NCBI GenBank assembly: GCA_902765975.1 | Contig: CACXBO010000028.1 | Span: 1-9,355 of the forward strand | Source of the DNA: Oscillospiraceae bacterium | Lineage (GTDB): Bacteria; Bacillota; Clostridia; Oscillospirales; Oscillospiraceae | Direction of reading: 5' to 3' | Length of the DNA stretch: 9,355 nt | Part shown: piece after piece, positions 1-7,522 of the stretch | Position numbering within the stretch: position 1 is the stretch's first letter | How the letters are laid out: each line of letters begins with the position of its first letter | The notes under the pieces: generated by a model | Databases searched by the model: none | Told to the model about the DNA's origin: nothing | The model's input: the letters and a program-made list of their open reading frames with translations, nothing else | Translations under genes and position numbers: made by a program

Positions 1-1127
1 AAGTCTTTTATGGCAGTTTTTTCATCCGGCGCTCCCTCAACCATCTCGTCCGTTATACCGGTAAGCCTCGTTATCTCGAGCGGTATATGCTTTTCCGGAT
101 CGACAAAGGTCTGGAACCTGTCAATATTTCTGCCGTCCTTGAAAAGAACGGCTCCGATTTCAATTATCCGCTCTGTCTGTGAATTAAGACCCGTGGTCTC
201 AATATCAAATGCGACAAAGGTACCCGGAAGCTCCATATCCGCCGTTCCGGAGACCGCTACTCTGTCGTCCACGTCGTTTATATAGTAGCCCTCAACTCCG
301 TATATGACCTTGATTCTGTCGCCCGCAGCTTTCATTGCGTCCGGGAACGCCTGACAAACTCCGTGGTCCGTTATGGCTATTGCGGGATGTCCCCATGCTA
401 TCGCCCTGTTTATTACCGCCTTCGGGTCGGTAAGAGCGTCCATAGTTGAATAACGTGTGTGCAGATGAAGCTCGACGCGCTTTTCCGGACTGTCGTCAGT
501 TCTCGGCTTCTTCGCGGGAGCTGTCGCTATCGCTCTCGGCTCGAGCACCTCTCCGTCAAAGCGGTTCATTGTCATCGTGCCGTAAACGGTCACGTTCATA
601 CCGACGCCGAGCTTTTTGACAGCGGCTTTCGTCTCTTCATCCTTTATGAACTGGTTCACTCTTACCGAGTCCGTTCCGTCAGTCACGTCGATACTGAGAA
701 CGTATGCGCCCGATTTTACTATATCTCGGGAATTATCCGCAAAAATACTGCCCTGAACTATCACCTTTCCCGAGTCTATCGTCAGCTCCGACATGGGCGT
801 TATCTTACCCTTCGGCAGTTTCCCGAAAATAGGCTTTTCGCCCGCGTCCTTCTTCTTTTTCTCGTTTTTTCCCGTATCCGTGCTCTCGGGAAAAATGGGC
901 GAAATATGGCAGGAGCGGAGAGCATACTCTCCTATTATGATGCGCTCGGCCTCCGATATGTAGACCGGCGGCACGAATGAGGAAAAACGTGCCCGCATAT
1001 TTATCTCTCTTGAGTTTTTATCTACCGTACAGTCTATTATCTCGCAGCCCTTCAGATGATCAGAGAGCCCGTCCCGCCCGCAAGAGGGGAACATTTCGAG
1101 AAACGGTACTGCGTTTTCCGATGGCAT
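1..1127 (-). CDS. polC: DNA polymerase III alpha subunit, PolC type (N-terminal 375 residues, cut by window edge)
   Basis: Replicative DNA polymerase of Firmicutes; only the amino-terminal part is present, and the reading frame runs open off the left edge. Translated by hand from the minus strand. Residues 1-110 are a variable N-terminal region ending in a lysine-rich linker (about 88-98). An OB-fold-like segment lies at about 112-205. The PHP domain begins with EKRVELHLHT (H221, H223), followed by AITDHG (D254, H255). The 3'-5' proofreading exonuclease, inserted in the PHP domain as is typical of PolC, starts at FDIETTGL (307-314; metal-binding D308 and E310). The ATG at 1127 is fixed by a TAG stop two codons upstream in frame and by GGAG seven bases ahead. 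It lies 30 nt after ispG, the last gene visible in the operon. The exonuclease motif sits about 117 residues earlier than in Bacillus subtilis PolC (D425/E427, from memory), so the N-terminal domain is short. Identity is certain. Confidence 0.96.
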   Translation of the reverse strand, partial: MPSENAVPFLEMFPSCGRDGLSDHLKGCEIIDCTVDKNSREINMRARFSSFVPPVYISEAERIIIGEYALRSCHISPIFPESTDTGKNEKKKKDAGEKPIFGKLPKGKITPMSELTIDSGKVIVQGSIFADNSRDIVKSGAYVLSIDVTDGTDSVRVNQFIKDEETKAAVKKLGVGMNVTVYGTMTMNRFDGEVLEPRAIATAPAKKPRTDDSPEKRVELHLHTRYSTMDALTDPKAVINRAIAWGHPAIAITDHGVCQAFPDAMKAAGDRIKVIYGVEGYYINDVDDRVAVSGTADMELPGTFVAFDIETTGLNSQTERIIEIGAVLFKDGRNIDRFQTFVDPEKHIPLEITRLTGITDEMVEGAPDEKTAIKD

Positions 1128-1157
1128 TTTCTATCTCCAATATACTGTTCAGTCTCT

Positions 1158-2204
1158 TCAGTCTCTCTCGATGAGCTCTATGAGCTCGTCGGCAAGCGTT
1201 TCAAAAGGCGCTTTTTTTATTATTTCACCCTTCTTGAATATGAGGCCCTCGCCCTTGCCTCCGGCTATGCCGTAATCCGCCTCTCTTGCCTCTCCGGGCC
1301 CGTTGACAACGCAGCCCATAACGGCGACGGTTATATCCTTTGTTATGCCCTCAAGCCTCTTCTGTACCTCGTTTGCCAGTGAAATAAGGTCTATCTGCGT
1401 TCTGCCGCAGGTCGGACAGGATACGAATTTTACTCCGCCTTTCCTCCTGCCGGCGGCGCGAAGAATGGCAAGTCCGGCAGGCACCTCGCGAAGCGGGTCT
1501 GCCGTGAGCGATACGCGGATCGTGTCGCCTATGCCCTCCATAAGCAGAGTGCCGATCCCAACGGCTGAGTTGATAGCGCCGAGATACTCGGTCCCCGCCT
1601 CAGTCACTCCGAGATGCAGCGGATAATCGCAGCTTGCGCTCAAAAGCCTGTATGCCCTGACGGTAGTAGGAACGTCAGAGCTTTTTACGGAGATACATAC
1701 GTCCCCGAAGCCGACGTTTTCAAGTATCCTCGCGTGGCCGAGGGCGCTCTCCACCAGCGCCTCCGGAGTCGGACCTCCGAACTTGGCGAGAATAGCCTTC
1801 TCAACCGAGCCGGAATTGACTCCTATCCTGATCGGAACTCTCCGCTCCTCGCAGGCTCGCGCGACAGCGCGGACTCTGTCCTCAGAGCCGATGTTGCCCG
1901 GATTTATCCTTATCTTATCGACTCCGCCCGCAAGCGCCTCAAGGGCAAGGCGGTAATCGAAATGGATATCCGCCACAAGCGGAACGTTTATTCTCTTTTT
2001 GATCTCGGATATCGTCTTCGCCGCCTCCATATCCGGAACGGCGACACGAACGATATCGCAGCCCGCAGCCGCTGCGGCTTTTATCTGTTCGGCGGTCTTC
2101 TCCGCGTCGCGCGTGTCCGTGTTGCACATCGTCTGAACGCTGACCGGCGCTCCGCCGCCTATTTCAAGACCTCCGGCGACTATCTTTCTCGTTTTCTTTT
2201 CCAT
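1158..2204 (-). CDS. ispG: 4-hydroxy-3-methylbut-2-en-1-yl diphosphate synthase (IspG/GcpE)
   Basis: Penultimate enzyme of the MEP isoprenoid pathway. It reductively converts methylerythritol cyclodiphosphate to HMBPP with a [4Fe-4S] cluster in the cytoplasm. The 348-residue protein has the usual length of the short bacterial form. The N-terminal TIM-barrel part covers roughly residues 1-245, with conserved VQTMCNTDT (23-31), ADIHFDYRLAL (78-88) and KIRINPGNIG (97-106). The C-terminal cluster domain carries SCPTCGRTQIDL and GCVVNGPGEA, giving the three cysteine ligands C263, C266 and C298 and the fourth ligand E305. The start lies two bases after the rseP stop, with no convincing Shine-Dalgarno sequence in between, so translation probably depends on coupling to rseP. 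With dxr two genes upstream it supplies precursors to UppS in the same operon. No oddities seen. Confidence 0.97.
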   Translation of the reverse strand: MEKKTRKIVAGGLEIGGGAPVSVQTMCNTDTRDAEKTAEQIKAAAAAGCDIVRVAVPDMEAAKTISEIKKRINVPLVADIHFDYRLALEALAGGVDKIRINPGNIGSEDRVRAVARACEERRVPIRIGVNSGSVEKAILAKFGGPTPEALVESALGHARILENVGFGDVCISVKSSDVPTTVRAYRLLSASCDYPLHLGVTEAGTEYLGAINSAVGIGTLLMEGIGDTIRVSLTADPLREVPAGLAILRAAGRRKGGVKFVSCPTCGRTQIDLISLANEVQKRLEGITKDITVAVMGCVVNGPGEAREADYGIAGGKGEGLIFKKGEIIKKAPFETLADELIELIERD

Positions 2205-2206
2205 AA

Positions 2207-3250
2207 CTATCTCACTATTTTTAAAACATCGTTTACAAGCACTAACGCCATGAGTCCAAGCAGAAGCACCATTCCCGCCGCGTGGATATATCTCTCGTAT
2301 TTGGGATTGAGCTTCTTTTTGAATACTTTCTCAATGAACGTCGTTATCAGCAGGAAGAATATCCTCCCTCCGTCCAGCGCAGGTATCGGAAGCAGGTTCA
2401 TCACCGCAAGATTAACGGCTATGAACGATACTAAATAGGCTATGTTCTCAAAAGCTATCGCTGCCGTTTTCGCCTCTTGCCCGACGTCGTTAATAACGGA
2501 GATTATTCCGACGACGCCTGACATTTCCGAAACCTTCGCTCTTCCGGCTATCAGATCTCCGAGGCTCATCCAGACGAGGCGCACAAAGTTGCAGGCGCTG
2601 TACCAGGAGAACTTTATGCTCTCTCCGAAGCTGCCCTTTATGATATTCCTCCCGGTTATCCCGAAGATATACGAATCCTCGCCTTCAGTAACGTAATGGT
2701 CTTTTTTTATAGTTAGCGGCGTTTTAACGCCTTCTCTTATTACGACTATATCCGCCTCGTCGCCCGTTCTCTGAAGATATGTTGTTATATCCTGGTAGTA
2801 ATACGTTCTGTGACCGTCGATTGAGTATATCTCATCGCCTATTAAAAGTCCGGTATCCGAGTATTTATAGCCGTCAACGAGTTCTGTAACAGTCGTTCCG
2901 TAAAAGCCCGTGGCTCCGAAATAGATGACGCAGAGGATAAGAAAGCCGAGAATAAAGTTATTCGCGGCGCCGGCGACGAGGATAATAAGTCTCTTAAACC
3001 AGTGCTGGCTCGTAAAAGCGCGACTGTCCTCGCTCTTCTCATCCTCGCCCTCCATCGAGCAGTATCCGCCGAGAGGCAGCAGCCTCAGAGCGTAGAGCGT
3101 CTCTTTTCCCTGTTTCTTCAGTAGTGCCGGACCCATGCCTATGGCAAACTCGTTAACCTTTACTCCGCAGAGCTTGGCTGCGATAAAGTGGCCTAACTCG
3201 TGGTCCGCTATCAGTATCCCGAATGCTATGATTGCAACTGCAATATACAA
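2207..3250 (-). CDS. rseP: RIP metalloprotease RseP/RasP (site-2 protease, M50 family)
   Basis: Intramembrane zinc protease that cleaves membrane-spanning anti-sigma factors and other small membrane proteins, such as signal-peptide remnants. The 347-residue protein opens with a hydrophobic helix carrying the zinc motif HELGH (H17, E18, H21). A second membrane segment follows at about 88-112, then one PDZ domain (about 115-182, with the ligand loop near GLLIGDEI). A further membrane segment around 270-287 runs into the third metal ligand motif NLLPIPALDGGR (285-296; D293), and a last helix lies at about 331-346. The first codon is TTG. It is the only sensible start, because the next in-frame ATG lies beyond HELGH, and it is preceded by AAAAGGA at nine bases. 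It starts four bases after the dxr stop. Only one PDZ is present, as in Gram-positive homologues. The substrate cannot be told from the window. Confidence 0.95.
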   Translation of the reverse strand: MYIAVAIIAFGILIADHELGHFIAAKLCGVKVNEFAIGMGPALLKKQGKETLYALRLLPLGGYCSMEGEDEKSEDSRAFTSQHWFKRLIILVAGAANNFILGFLILCVIYFGATGFYGTTVTELVDGYKYSDTGLLIGDEIYSIDGHRTYYYQDITTYLQRTGDEADIVVIREGVKTPLTIKKDHYVTEGEDSYIFGITGRNIIKGSFGESIKFSWYSACNFVRLVWMSLGDLIAGRAKVSEMSGVVGIISVINDVGQEAKTAAIAFENIAYLVSFIAVNLAVMNLLPIPALDGGRIFFLLITTFIEKVFKKKLNPKYERYIHAAGMVLLLGLMALVLVNDVLKIVR

Positions 3251-3254
3251 TAGA

Positions 3255-4397
3255 TCATATCCTTTTACTTAATAATTCGCGGGTCTCGCGATCACGCTCA
3301 AGCACCTCGGCGACGCTTCCCGCAGTTTTTTCCCCGAGTTCGCTTACAGCAAGCTCAACTGTCTCCGCAATGTCCGCAAATCCGATCTTATCCTCAAGGA
3401 AAAGCGCGACCGCCGCTTCATTCGCCGCGTTCATAACAGTCGGTGCAGCATCGGACCTGCCTGCGACTCTCTCCGCTATACCGAGGCATTTGAATTTCTC
3501 CGGATCTGGTCTCTCAAACGTCAGCGTTCCTACCTTGAAAAGGTCAAGCTCGCTGGCAGGGTTATAAGTCCTGTCCGGGTAAGTCAGGGAAAGCTGGATA
3601 GGTATCCGCATATCCGGAGTTCCAAGCTGGGCGATAACAGCGTTATCGCAGAACTCAACGGCTGAGTGGACTATGCTCTCGGGGTGTACTACGACCTGTA
3701 TCTTCTCTGCAGGCACGGAAAAGAGGTGCATTGCCTCGATGATCTCAAGCCCCTTGTTCATCATCGTTGCAGAATCTATGGTGATCTTCGCGCCCATAGT
3801 CCAATTTGGGTGTTTGAGCGCTTTCTCCTTTGTTACGTATCTCAGTTCCTCTTTCGGTGTTTTTCTGAACGGCCCGCCGGAGGCTGTAAGCAGTATTCTC
3901 TTGACCTCGCCGTGTTTTCCCGCCATCAGGCTTTGGAATATGGCGGAGTGTTCGGAATCCACCGGGATTAGCTCGCAGCCGTTATTCCTTATAGCCTCGG
4001 TAAAGAGATGTCCGGCGCATACGAGAGTTTCTTTATTCGCAAGAGCTATCCTGCGTCCTCCCTCTTCTATCGCAGCCATGGTCGGGCGAAGCCCCGAAAT
4101 GCCGACGATGGCCGAGACTACGGTATCGGTCTCTTCTCTCGCCGCCTCTATAACTCCCTCCTCGCCGGAGAGCACCTTTGTGCCGATATCGGAAAGGCGC
4201 AGCCTTAGCTCTTTTGCTGACGTCTCGTCCGCCAGCGCGACGACCGCGGGGCGAAAGCGCCTCGCCTGCTCCTCCAAAAGCTTATAATTTCTGCCGGCTG
4301 TCAGAGCAGTCACCTTGAGTCCAAGCCTTTCCGCAACGTCAAGCGTTTGCGTTCCTATAGAACCGGTTGAGCCGAGCACGGTCAAATTCTTTCTCAT
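3255..4397 (-). CDS. dxr: 1-deoxy-D-xylulose-5-phosphate reductoisomerase
   Basis: First committed step of the MEP pathway: NADPH-dependent rearrangement and reduction of DXP to 2-C-methyl-D-erythritol 4-phosphate; the enzyme class inhibited by fosmidomycin. The 380-residue length is normal. The N-terminal Rossmann domain begins with the nucleotide-binding loop GSTGSIGTQTLDV (9-21). Metal and substrate residues are visible in PVDSEHSAIFQ (145-155; D147, E149), in the flexible-loop region around SGGPFRKTP (173-181) and HPNW (196-199), and in MNKGLEIIEA (213-222; E218). The C-terminal part (about 290-380) forms the helical domain. The ATG follows cdsA by nine bases; its Shine-Dalgarno AAGGAG overlaps the cdsA stop codon, an arrangement that suggests coupled translation. 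Its own 3' end contains the ribosome binding site of rseP. Confidence 0.97.
   Translation of the reverse strand: MRKNLTVLGSTGSIGTQTLDVAERLGLKVTALTAGRNYKLLEEQARRFRPAVVALADETSAKELRLRLSDIGTKVLSGEEGVIEAAREETDTVVSAIVGISGLRPTMAAIEEGGRRIALANKETLVCAGHLFTEAIRNNGCELIPVDSEHSAIFQSLMAGKHGEVKRILLTASGGPFRKTPKEELRYVTKEKALKHPNWTMGAKITIDSATMMNKGLEIIEAMHLFSVPAEKIQVVVHPESIVHSAVEFCDNAVIAQLGTPDMRIPIQLSLTYPDRTYNPASELDLFKVGTLTFERPDPEKFKCLGIAERVAGRSDAAPTVMNAANEAAVALFLEDKIGFADIAETVELAVSELGEKTAGSVAEVLERDRETRELLSKRI
3260..3266 (-). promoter_or_regulatory. Ribosome binding site for the TTG start of rseP
   Basis: AAAAGGA on the minus strand, inside the last codons of dxr and nine bases before the TTG at 3250. It supports the non-ATG start of the protease, which must begin here to keep its first membrane helix and the HELGH zinc motif. 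Confidence 0.7.
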
Positions 4398-4406
4398 CTC
4401 TGCTCC

Positions 4407-5225
4407 TTAAAATGCGGGGAAGTAAGTTGTCAGCAAAAGTATCAGCGGAGCTGTAAACATTATGCTGTCCAGCCTGTCGAGCACTCCGCCGTGACCGGGC
4501 AGCAGCTTGCCGTAGTCCTTTATTCCTGCCTGACGCTTTATTACCGAGAAGGCGAGGTCGCCCACCTGAGTCGTCACATTTCCGAGCGCGCCGTAAAGCG
4601 CGAGCAGAAGATAATTAACCTTTATGCCGAGCGCCTTGTCCAATATGAGCCCGAAAATAAGTATTCCCGCAACGCCCATTACGAAGCTTCCGATAAAGCC
4701 CTCAACGGACTTGTTGGGGCTTGCCTTAACGACGCCTCTGTGCTTTCCGAAGAGCATTCCTCCGAAATAGCCGCCCGTATCGCTCACTGCGGTTATCACA
4801 AAGCACAGAATAACAAGAAGCCCTCTGTTATCAATAAGCTTCATACTAACAAGCGATGAGAAGCAGAACGGTATCACAAGGCCAGCGAAGATCGACGCCG
4901 TTACTGCCGAAAAGCTCAGCTCCCGCTCTCTTCCATAGCTGAATATCGCCTCGATAAAGAGTAGCACGGAAAGGGCGATGAGGCAAATCTCGCATACGGG
5001 ACTCGTAAGCTTAAAGAACACCCCGACGGGTATCGCCGCCGCCGTCAAAGCGCAATAGACGAAAATGCGCCTGTTTTGCACCTTCTCAGCCTTCAAAAGC
5101 TCATAGGACGCAACTGCCGAAAGCACGGCGGCAAGTCCGGCAAGAACTGCGCCCGGAAGCCACAGAGCCGCGGCTAAAAGTATGCCTATCAGAAAAACCG
5201 CCACGATCACCCTTGTTAACAGCAT
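4407..5225 (-). CDS. cdsA: Phosphatidate cytidylyltransferase (CDP-diglyceride synthase)
   Basis: Integral membrane enzyme that condenses phosphatidic acid and CTP into CDP-diacylglycerol, the branch-point precursor of bacterial phospholipids. The 272-residue protein is largely hydrophobic, with about eight potential membrane segments; the first two or three lie within residues 5-72. The family signature is intact near the C-terminus: SVIKRQAGIKDYGKLLPGHG runs from S227 to G246, followed by GVLDRLD ending at D253. Two other conserved blocks are DTGGYFGG (149-156) and SPNKSVEGFIGS (169-180), and an additional acidic residue lies in TTQVGDLAFS (D223). The start has an AGAGGA-type ribosome binding site nine bases upstream and follows the uppS stop after 32 bases, one of the looser joints of the operon. 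Neighbouring uppS, dxr and ispG also serve envelope lipid synthesis. Confidence 0.96.
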   Translation of the reverse strand: MLLTRVIVAVFLIGILLAAALWLPGAVLAGLAAVLSAVASYELLKAEKVQNRRIFVYCALTAAAIPVGVFFKLTSPVCEICLIALSVLLFIEAIFSYGRERELSFSAVTASIFAGLVIPFCFSSLVSMKLIDNRGLLVILCFVITAVSDTGGYFGGMLFGKHRGVVKASPNKSVEGFIGSFVMGVAGILIFGLILDKALGIKVNYLLLALYGALGNVTTQVGDLAFSVIKRQAGIKDYGKLLPGHGGVLDRLDSIMFTAPLILLLTTYFPAF

Positions 5226-5257
5226 GATAATCCGTCCTCTTTCTCTCTGTCTTTTTT

Positions 5258-5977
5258 CTATTTGGCGTTGCCGAAGCGGCGGTCTCTCGCCGCATATGCA
5301 TCGAACGCCTTATCCATCTCCGCCTCGCTAAAGTCCGGCCAGAGCGTATCGGTGAAATAGAACTCCGAGTAAGCGCACTGCCAGATGAGAAAATTGGAAA
5401 GCCTGTATTCCCCGCTCGGTCTGATAATGAGGTCGGGGTCCGGCATCCCGGCGGTGTAGAGGTATTTCTCAAAGCTCGCTTCAGTGAGCTCTTTCTTCTC
5501 CGGGTCTGAAGCCCACGCCTTTATAGCGTGGATTATCTCGTCGCGGCCTCCGTAGTTTATGCAGAGGTTGGCAACGAGTCCGCTCTTTATCCGTGTTGAT
5601 ATCTCGTCTGTGCGCTTTATAAGAGCGCGAAGCTCCGGACTGAGCCTCGAGGTATCTCCGAGGACTCTGAGCCTGATGCCCTTCTTCTCCATGAGGTCTA
5701 TAGCCTCAAGCAGAAATTTTTTGAGAAGAGCCATTATCGCGCTGACCTCTTTCTCGCTGCGCTTCCAGTTCTCCGTTGAGAATGCATAGACAGTGAAAAA
5801 CTCAACGCCGAGGTCTGAGAGATAATAAGTCATTCTTCGGAAGGTCTCAGCGCCGGCTGCGTGACCCGCCGAACGTATCAGCCCGCGCTTTTTTGCCCAG
5901 CGCCCGTTGCCGTCCATTATAATCGCAACGTGCCGGGGCAGGTTTTGCCGCCCCGGCTTTTTAGTATCGGTTTCCAT
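5258..5977 (-). CDS. uppS: Isoprenyl transferase (undecaprenyl diphosphate synthase)
   Basis: cis-Prenyltransferase that adds isopentenyl units to farnesyl diphosphate, giving the C55 lipid carrier for peptidoglycan and other wall polymers; it works at the cytoplasmic membrane face. The 239-residue protein has the standard motifs in order: HVAIIMDGNGRWAKKRG (16-32; D22 is the catalytic aspartate), GHAAGAE (38-44), FSTENWKR (66-73), NYGGRDEI (141-148), then IIRPSGEYRLSNFLIWQ (184-200) and YSEFYFTDTLWPDF (203-216), whose arginines and E205 bind diphosphate and magnesium. The start codon shares its A with the frr stop (TGATG). The only purine-rich site lies well upstream inside frr, so termination-reinitiation coupling to frr is likely. 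Chain length C55 is inferred from family and context; sequence alone does not exclude a shorter product. Confidence 0.96.
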   Translation of the reverse strand: METDTKKPGRQNLPRHVAIIMDGNGRWAKKRGLIRSAGHAAGAETFRRMTYYLSDLGVEFFTVYAFSTENWKRSEKEVSAIMALLKKFLLEAIDLMEKKGIRLRVLGDTSRLSPELRALIKRTDEISTRIKSGLVANLCINYGGRDEIIHAIKAWASDPEKKELTEASFEKYLYTAGMPDPDLIIRPSGEYRLSNFLIWQCAYSEFYFTDTLWPDFSEAEMDKAFDAYAARDRRFGNAK

Positions 5978-6540
5978 CAGATTGCGGAGAGCTCCTTCTC
6001 CTTTTTCTCGGTCGCCTCGTCTATTTTCTTTGTATAATCGTCGGTCATCTTCTGGAGATCCTTCTCAACTTCCTTGAGGTCGTCCTCTGTGATAACGCTC
6101 GCCTTCTGCTGCTTCTTGAATTTCTCCATCGCGTCGCGTCTTACGTTGCGTACCGCGGTCTTCGACGCCTCGGTGTATTTCTTGATCTGCTTTATAAGCT
6201 CCACGCGGCGTTCCTCGGTAAGCTGAGGGAAGTTAAGACGGATGTTCGTTCCGTCATTCTGAGGATTGATGCCGAGGTCGGAGGCAAGAATAGCCTTCTC
6301 TATCGGCTTGAGCGTGGACTTATCCCAAGGCTGGATAAGCAGTGTTCTCGGGTCGGGAGAGCTTACCGTTGCGACCTGGTTTATCGGGGTCGGAGTGCCC
6401 CAGTAGTCGACTCTGATCTGGTCGAGGACTGCGGGATTCGCCCTTCCTGCGCGAACGGTGGCGAACTGGCTATTGAGGCTTGAAAGCGTTTTGTTCATCT
6501 TCTCAATAAATTCGGAATAGGTCGCGTCGTCAGTATACAT
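5977..6540 (-). CDS. frr: Ribosome recycling factor
   Basis: Cytoplasmic factor that, together with EF-G, splits the post-termination ribosome so the subunits can be reused. The 187-residue length is typical (about 185). The protein has the expected two-part layout. The N-terminal helix of the three-helix bundle contains TVRAGRANPAVLD (28-40). The small beta domain follows at about residues 41-105, with YWGTPTPINQVA (46-57). Two long charged helices then run to the end and contain RNVRRDAMEKFKK (131-143), which holds the conserved ribosome-contacting arginine. A strong AGGAGG lies eight bases before the chosen ATG. Another ATG four bases earlier is in a different frame and closes after four codons, so it is not the start. 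It follows pyrH, its usual partner, by 37 bases and overlaps uppS by one base. Confidence 0.98.
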   Translation of the reverse strand: MYTDDATYSEFIEKMNKTLSSLNSQFATVRAGRANPAVLDQIRVDYWGTPTPINQVATVSSPDPRTLLIQPWDKSTLKPIEKAILASDLGINPQNDGTNIRLNFPQLTEERRVELIKQIKKYTEASKTAVRNVRRDAMEKFKKQQKASVITEDDLKEVEKDLQKMTDDYTKKIDEATEKKEKELSAI

Positions 6541-6577
6541 TCATTTATCCTCCTTTTATTATTTATCGTTTTATTGA

Positions 6578-7303
6578 TTATTTTACTACCGTGCCTATCT
6601 TCTCGCCCATGATCGCCCTCCTTATATTTTCGGGGTCCTTAAGAGCAAAGAGAAGAACGGGTATCTTATTATCCATGGAAAGGCTCGTCGCTGTCGTGTC
6701 CATAACGGCAAGATGGCGCGCAAGCACGTCGTCGTATGAGATGAAGTCATACTTGACTGCCTCGGGATCCTTCCTCGGGTCGGCGGAGTATACTCCGTCG
6801 ATATTCTTTGCGAGCAGTATGACGTCGGCGTTTATCTCAGCTGCGCGAAGAACTGCAGCCGTGTCGGTAGAGAAGTATGGGCTTCCCGTTCCGCAGCCGA
6901 AGATGACGACTCTGCCCTTTTTGAGATGCTTATCGGCTTTCAGCCTTATATATGGCTCGGCAATGGAGGACATCTGAACGGCTGTCTGAACTCTGACCTC
7001 AACGCCCATCTGTTCAAGAACGTCTGCAACCGCAAGGCAGTTCATAACGGTCGCCATCATGCCCATATGATCGGCTCTCGTGCGTTCCATCTTTCCGCCG
7101 CCGTCTTTAACGCCGCGCCAGAAATTGCCGCCGCCGATCACGATACCTATCTCGACTCCCATCTCAGCGCACTCCTTGATGACCTTGCATACGCTTTCAA
7201 TAACTCCGAAGTCAAGACCGAAGCCCTTTTCTCCCGCGAGAGCTTCGCCGGACAGCTTTAGAAGCACTCTTTTATATGCGGGGGTAGCATTTTCCTTTTC
7301 CAT
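6578..7303 (-). CDS. pyrH: Uridylate kinase (UMP kinase)
   Basis: Phosphorylates UMP to UDP with ATP, a required step for all pyrimidine nucleotides; bacterial hexameric amino-acid-kinase family, cytoplasmic. The protein is 241 residues from the chosen start. Visible motifs are KLSGEALAG (16-24), the glycine-rich GGGNFWRG (57-64), RADHMGMMAT (76-85), GCGTGSPYFSTDTAA (136-150) and KNIDGVYSADP (166-176). The start at 7303 is preferred over an in-frame ATG 12 codons upstream because AAGGAGG sits eight bases before it, and the extra 12 residues would lie on the leader and over the ribosome binding site. It is the first gene of the leftward operon. In many Firmicutes rpsB and tsf come immediately before it, but here a divergent gene does. 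Identity is certain; only the exact start is inferred. Confidence 0.97.
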   Translation of the reverse strand: MEKENATPAYKRVLLKLSGEALAGEKGFGLDFGVIESVCKVIKECAEMGVEIGIVIGGGNFWRGVKDGGGKMERTRADHMGMMATVMNCLAVADVLEQMGVEVRVQTAVQMSSIAEPYIRLKADKHLKKGRVVIFGCGTGSPYFSTDTAAVLRAAEINADVILLAKNIDGVYSADPRKDPEAVKYDFISYDDVLARHLAVMDTTATSLSMDNKIPVLLFALKDPENIRRAIMGEKIGTVVK

Positions 7304-7311
7304 TGGAATAA

Positions 7312-7318
7312 CCTCCTT
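7312..7318 (-). promoter_or_regulatory. Ribosome binding site deciding the pyrH start
   Basis: AAGGAGG on the minus strand lies eight bases before the ATG at 7303. It is a near-perfect match to the 16S rRNA anti-Shine-Dalgarno sequence. It selects this ATG over the in-frame ATG codons at 7336-7339, whose upstream sequence has no comparable site. Confidence 0.85.
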
Positions 7319-7345
7319 CAGGCCATAGGAAACCATCATATTTGG

Positions 7346-7376
7346 ATTATCCCCTATTTTAATATAATTTCGGCAA
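7346..7376 (-). promoter_or_regulatory. Candidate sigma-A promoter for the pyrH operon
   Basis: On the minus strand a TTGCCG (-35, 7371-7376) and a GATAAT (-10, 7346-7351) are separated by 19 bases, which is longer than ideal. Overlapping alternatives (TAAAAT, TATATT) occur in the same AT-rich stretch, so the exact hexamers are uncertain. A promoter is expected here because pyrH is the first leftward gene. It would give a leader of about 35 bases. Confidence 0.35.
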
Positions 7377-7494
7377 AATTGGAATACCTGAAGCAGAAAT
7401 TTATTGATTTTTTAATAATTGCCATTTATTCCGCTCTCTCCCTTTATTGATTATAGACTGATTAACCTCGGAAACAGTTCCAAAAATCTCCGCT

Positions 7495-7522
7495 TTGCCT
7501 AACGTACTCCACGATTTATAAT
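7495..7522 (+). promoter_or_regulatory. Sigma-A-type promoter for the mecA-like gene
   Basis: TTGCCT (-35, four of six consensus bases, 7495-7500), a 16-base spacer, and a perfect TATAAT (-10, 7517-7522). Transcription would begin near 7529, leaving a leader of about 20 bases that holds the ribosome binding site CGGAGG. Position and strength both fit a housekeeping promoter. Confidence 0.65.

Noticed and set aside
459..980. Plus-strand open frame of 173 codons at the left end
   Set aside because: It lies opposite the OB and PHP regions of polC, whose minus-strand frame has HLHT and FDIETTGL motifs. The antisense product has no recognisable feature.
1614..2438. Long plus-strand open frame of 274 codons opposite ispG and the end of rseP
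   Set aside because: The minus strand here encodes two clear enzymes with intact motifs, and the plus-strand translation resembles no family. It is a by-product of codon bias in the real genes.
3673..4287. Plus-strand open frame of 204 codons opposite dxr
   Set aside because: dxr is complete with all active-site motifs on the other strand. The antisense protein is serine/alanine-rich low-complexity text without family resemblance.
6530..6544. Four-codon upstream frame overlapping the frr start
   Set aside because: The ATG four bases before the frr ATG closes at once in another frame. The Shine-Dalgarno spacing favours the frr ATG, and such short overlaps arise easily by chance.
7304..7339. 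Twelve-codon N-terminal extension of pyrH from an upstream ATG
   Set aside because: The extension would contain the AAGGAGG site serving the downstream ATG, adds residues before the usual N-terminus, and has no good ribosome binding site of its own.
6570..7452. Repeated decamer TTTATTGATT (6570-6579, 7400-7409, 7443-7452)
   Set aside because: Three AT-rich copies in low-complexity spacers or at the pyrH end, with no regular spacing and no flanking similarity beyond a few bases; chance is the simplest explanation.
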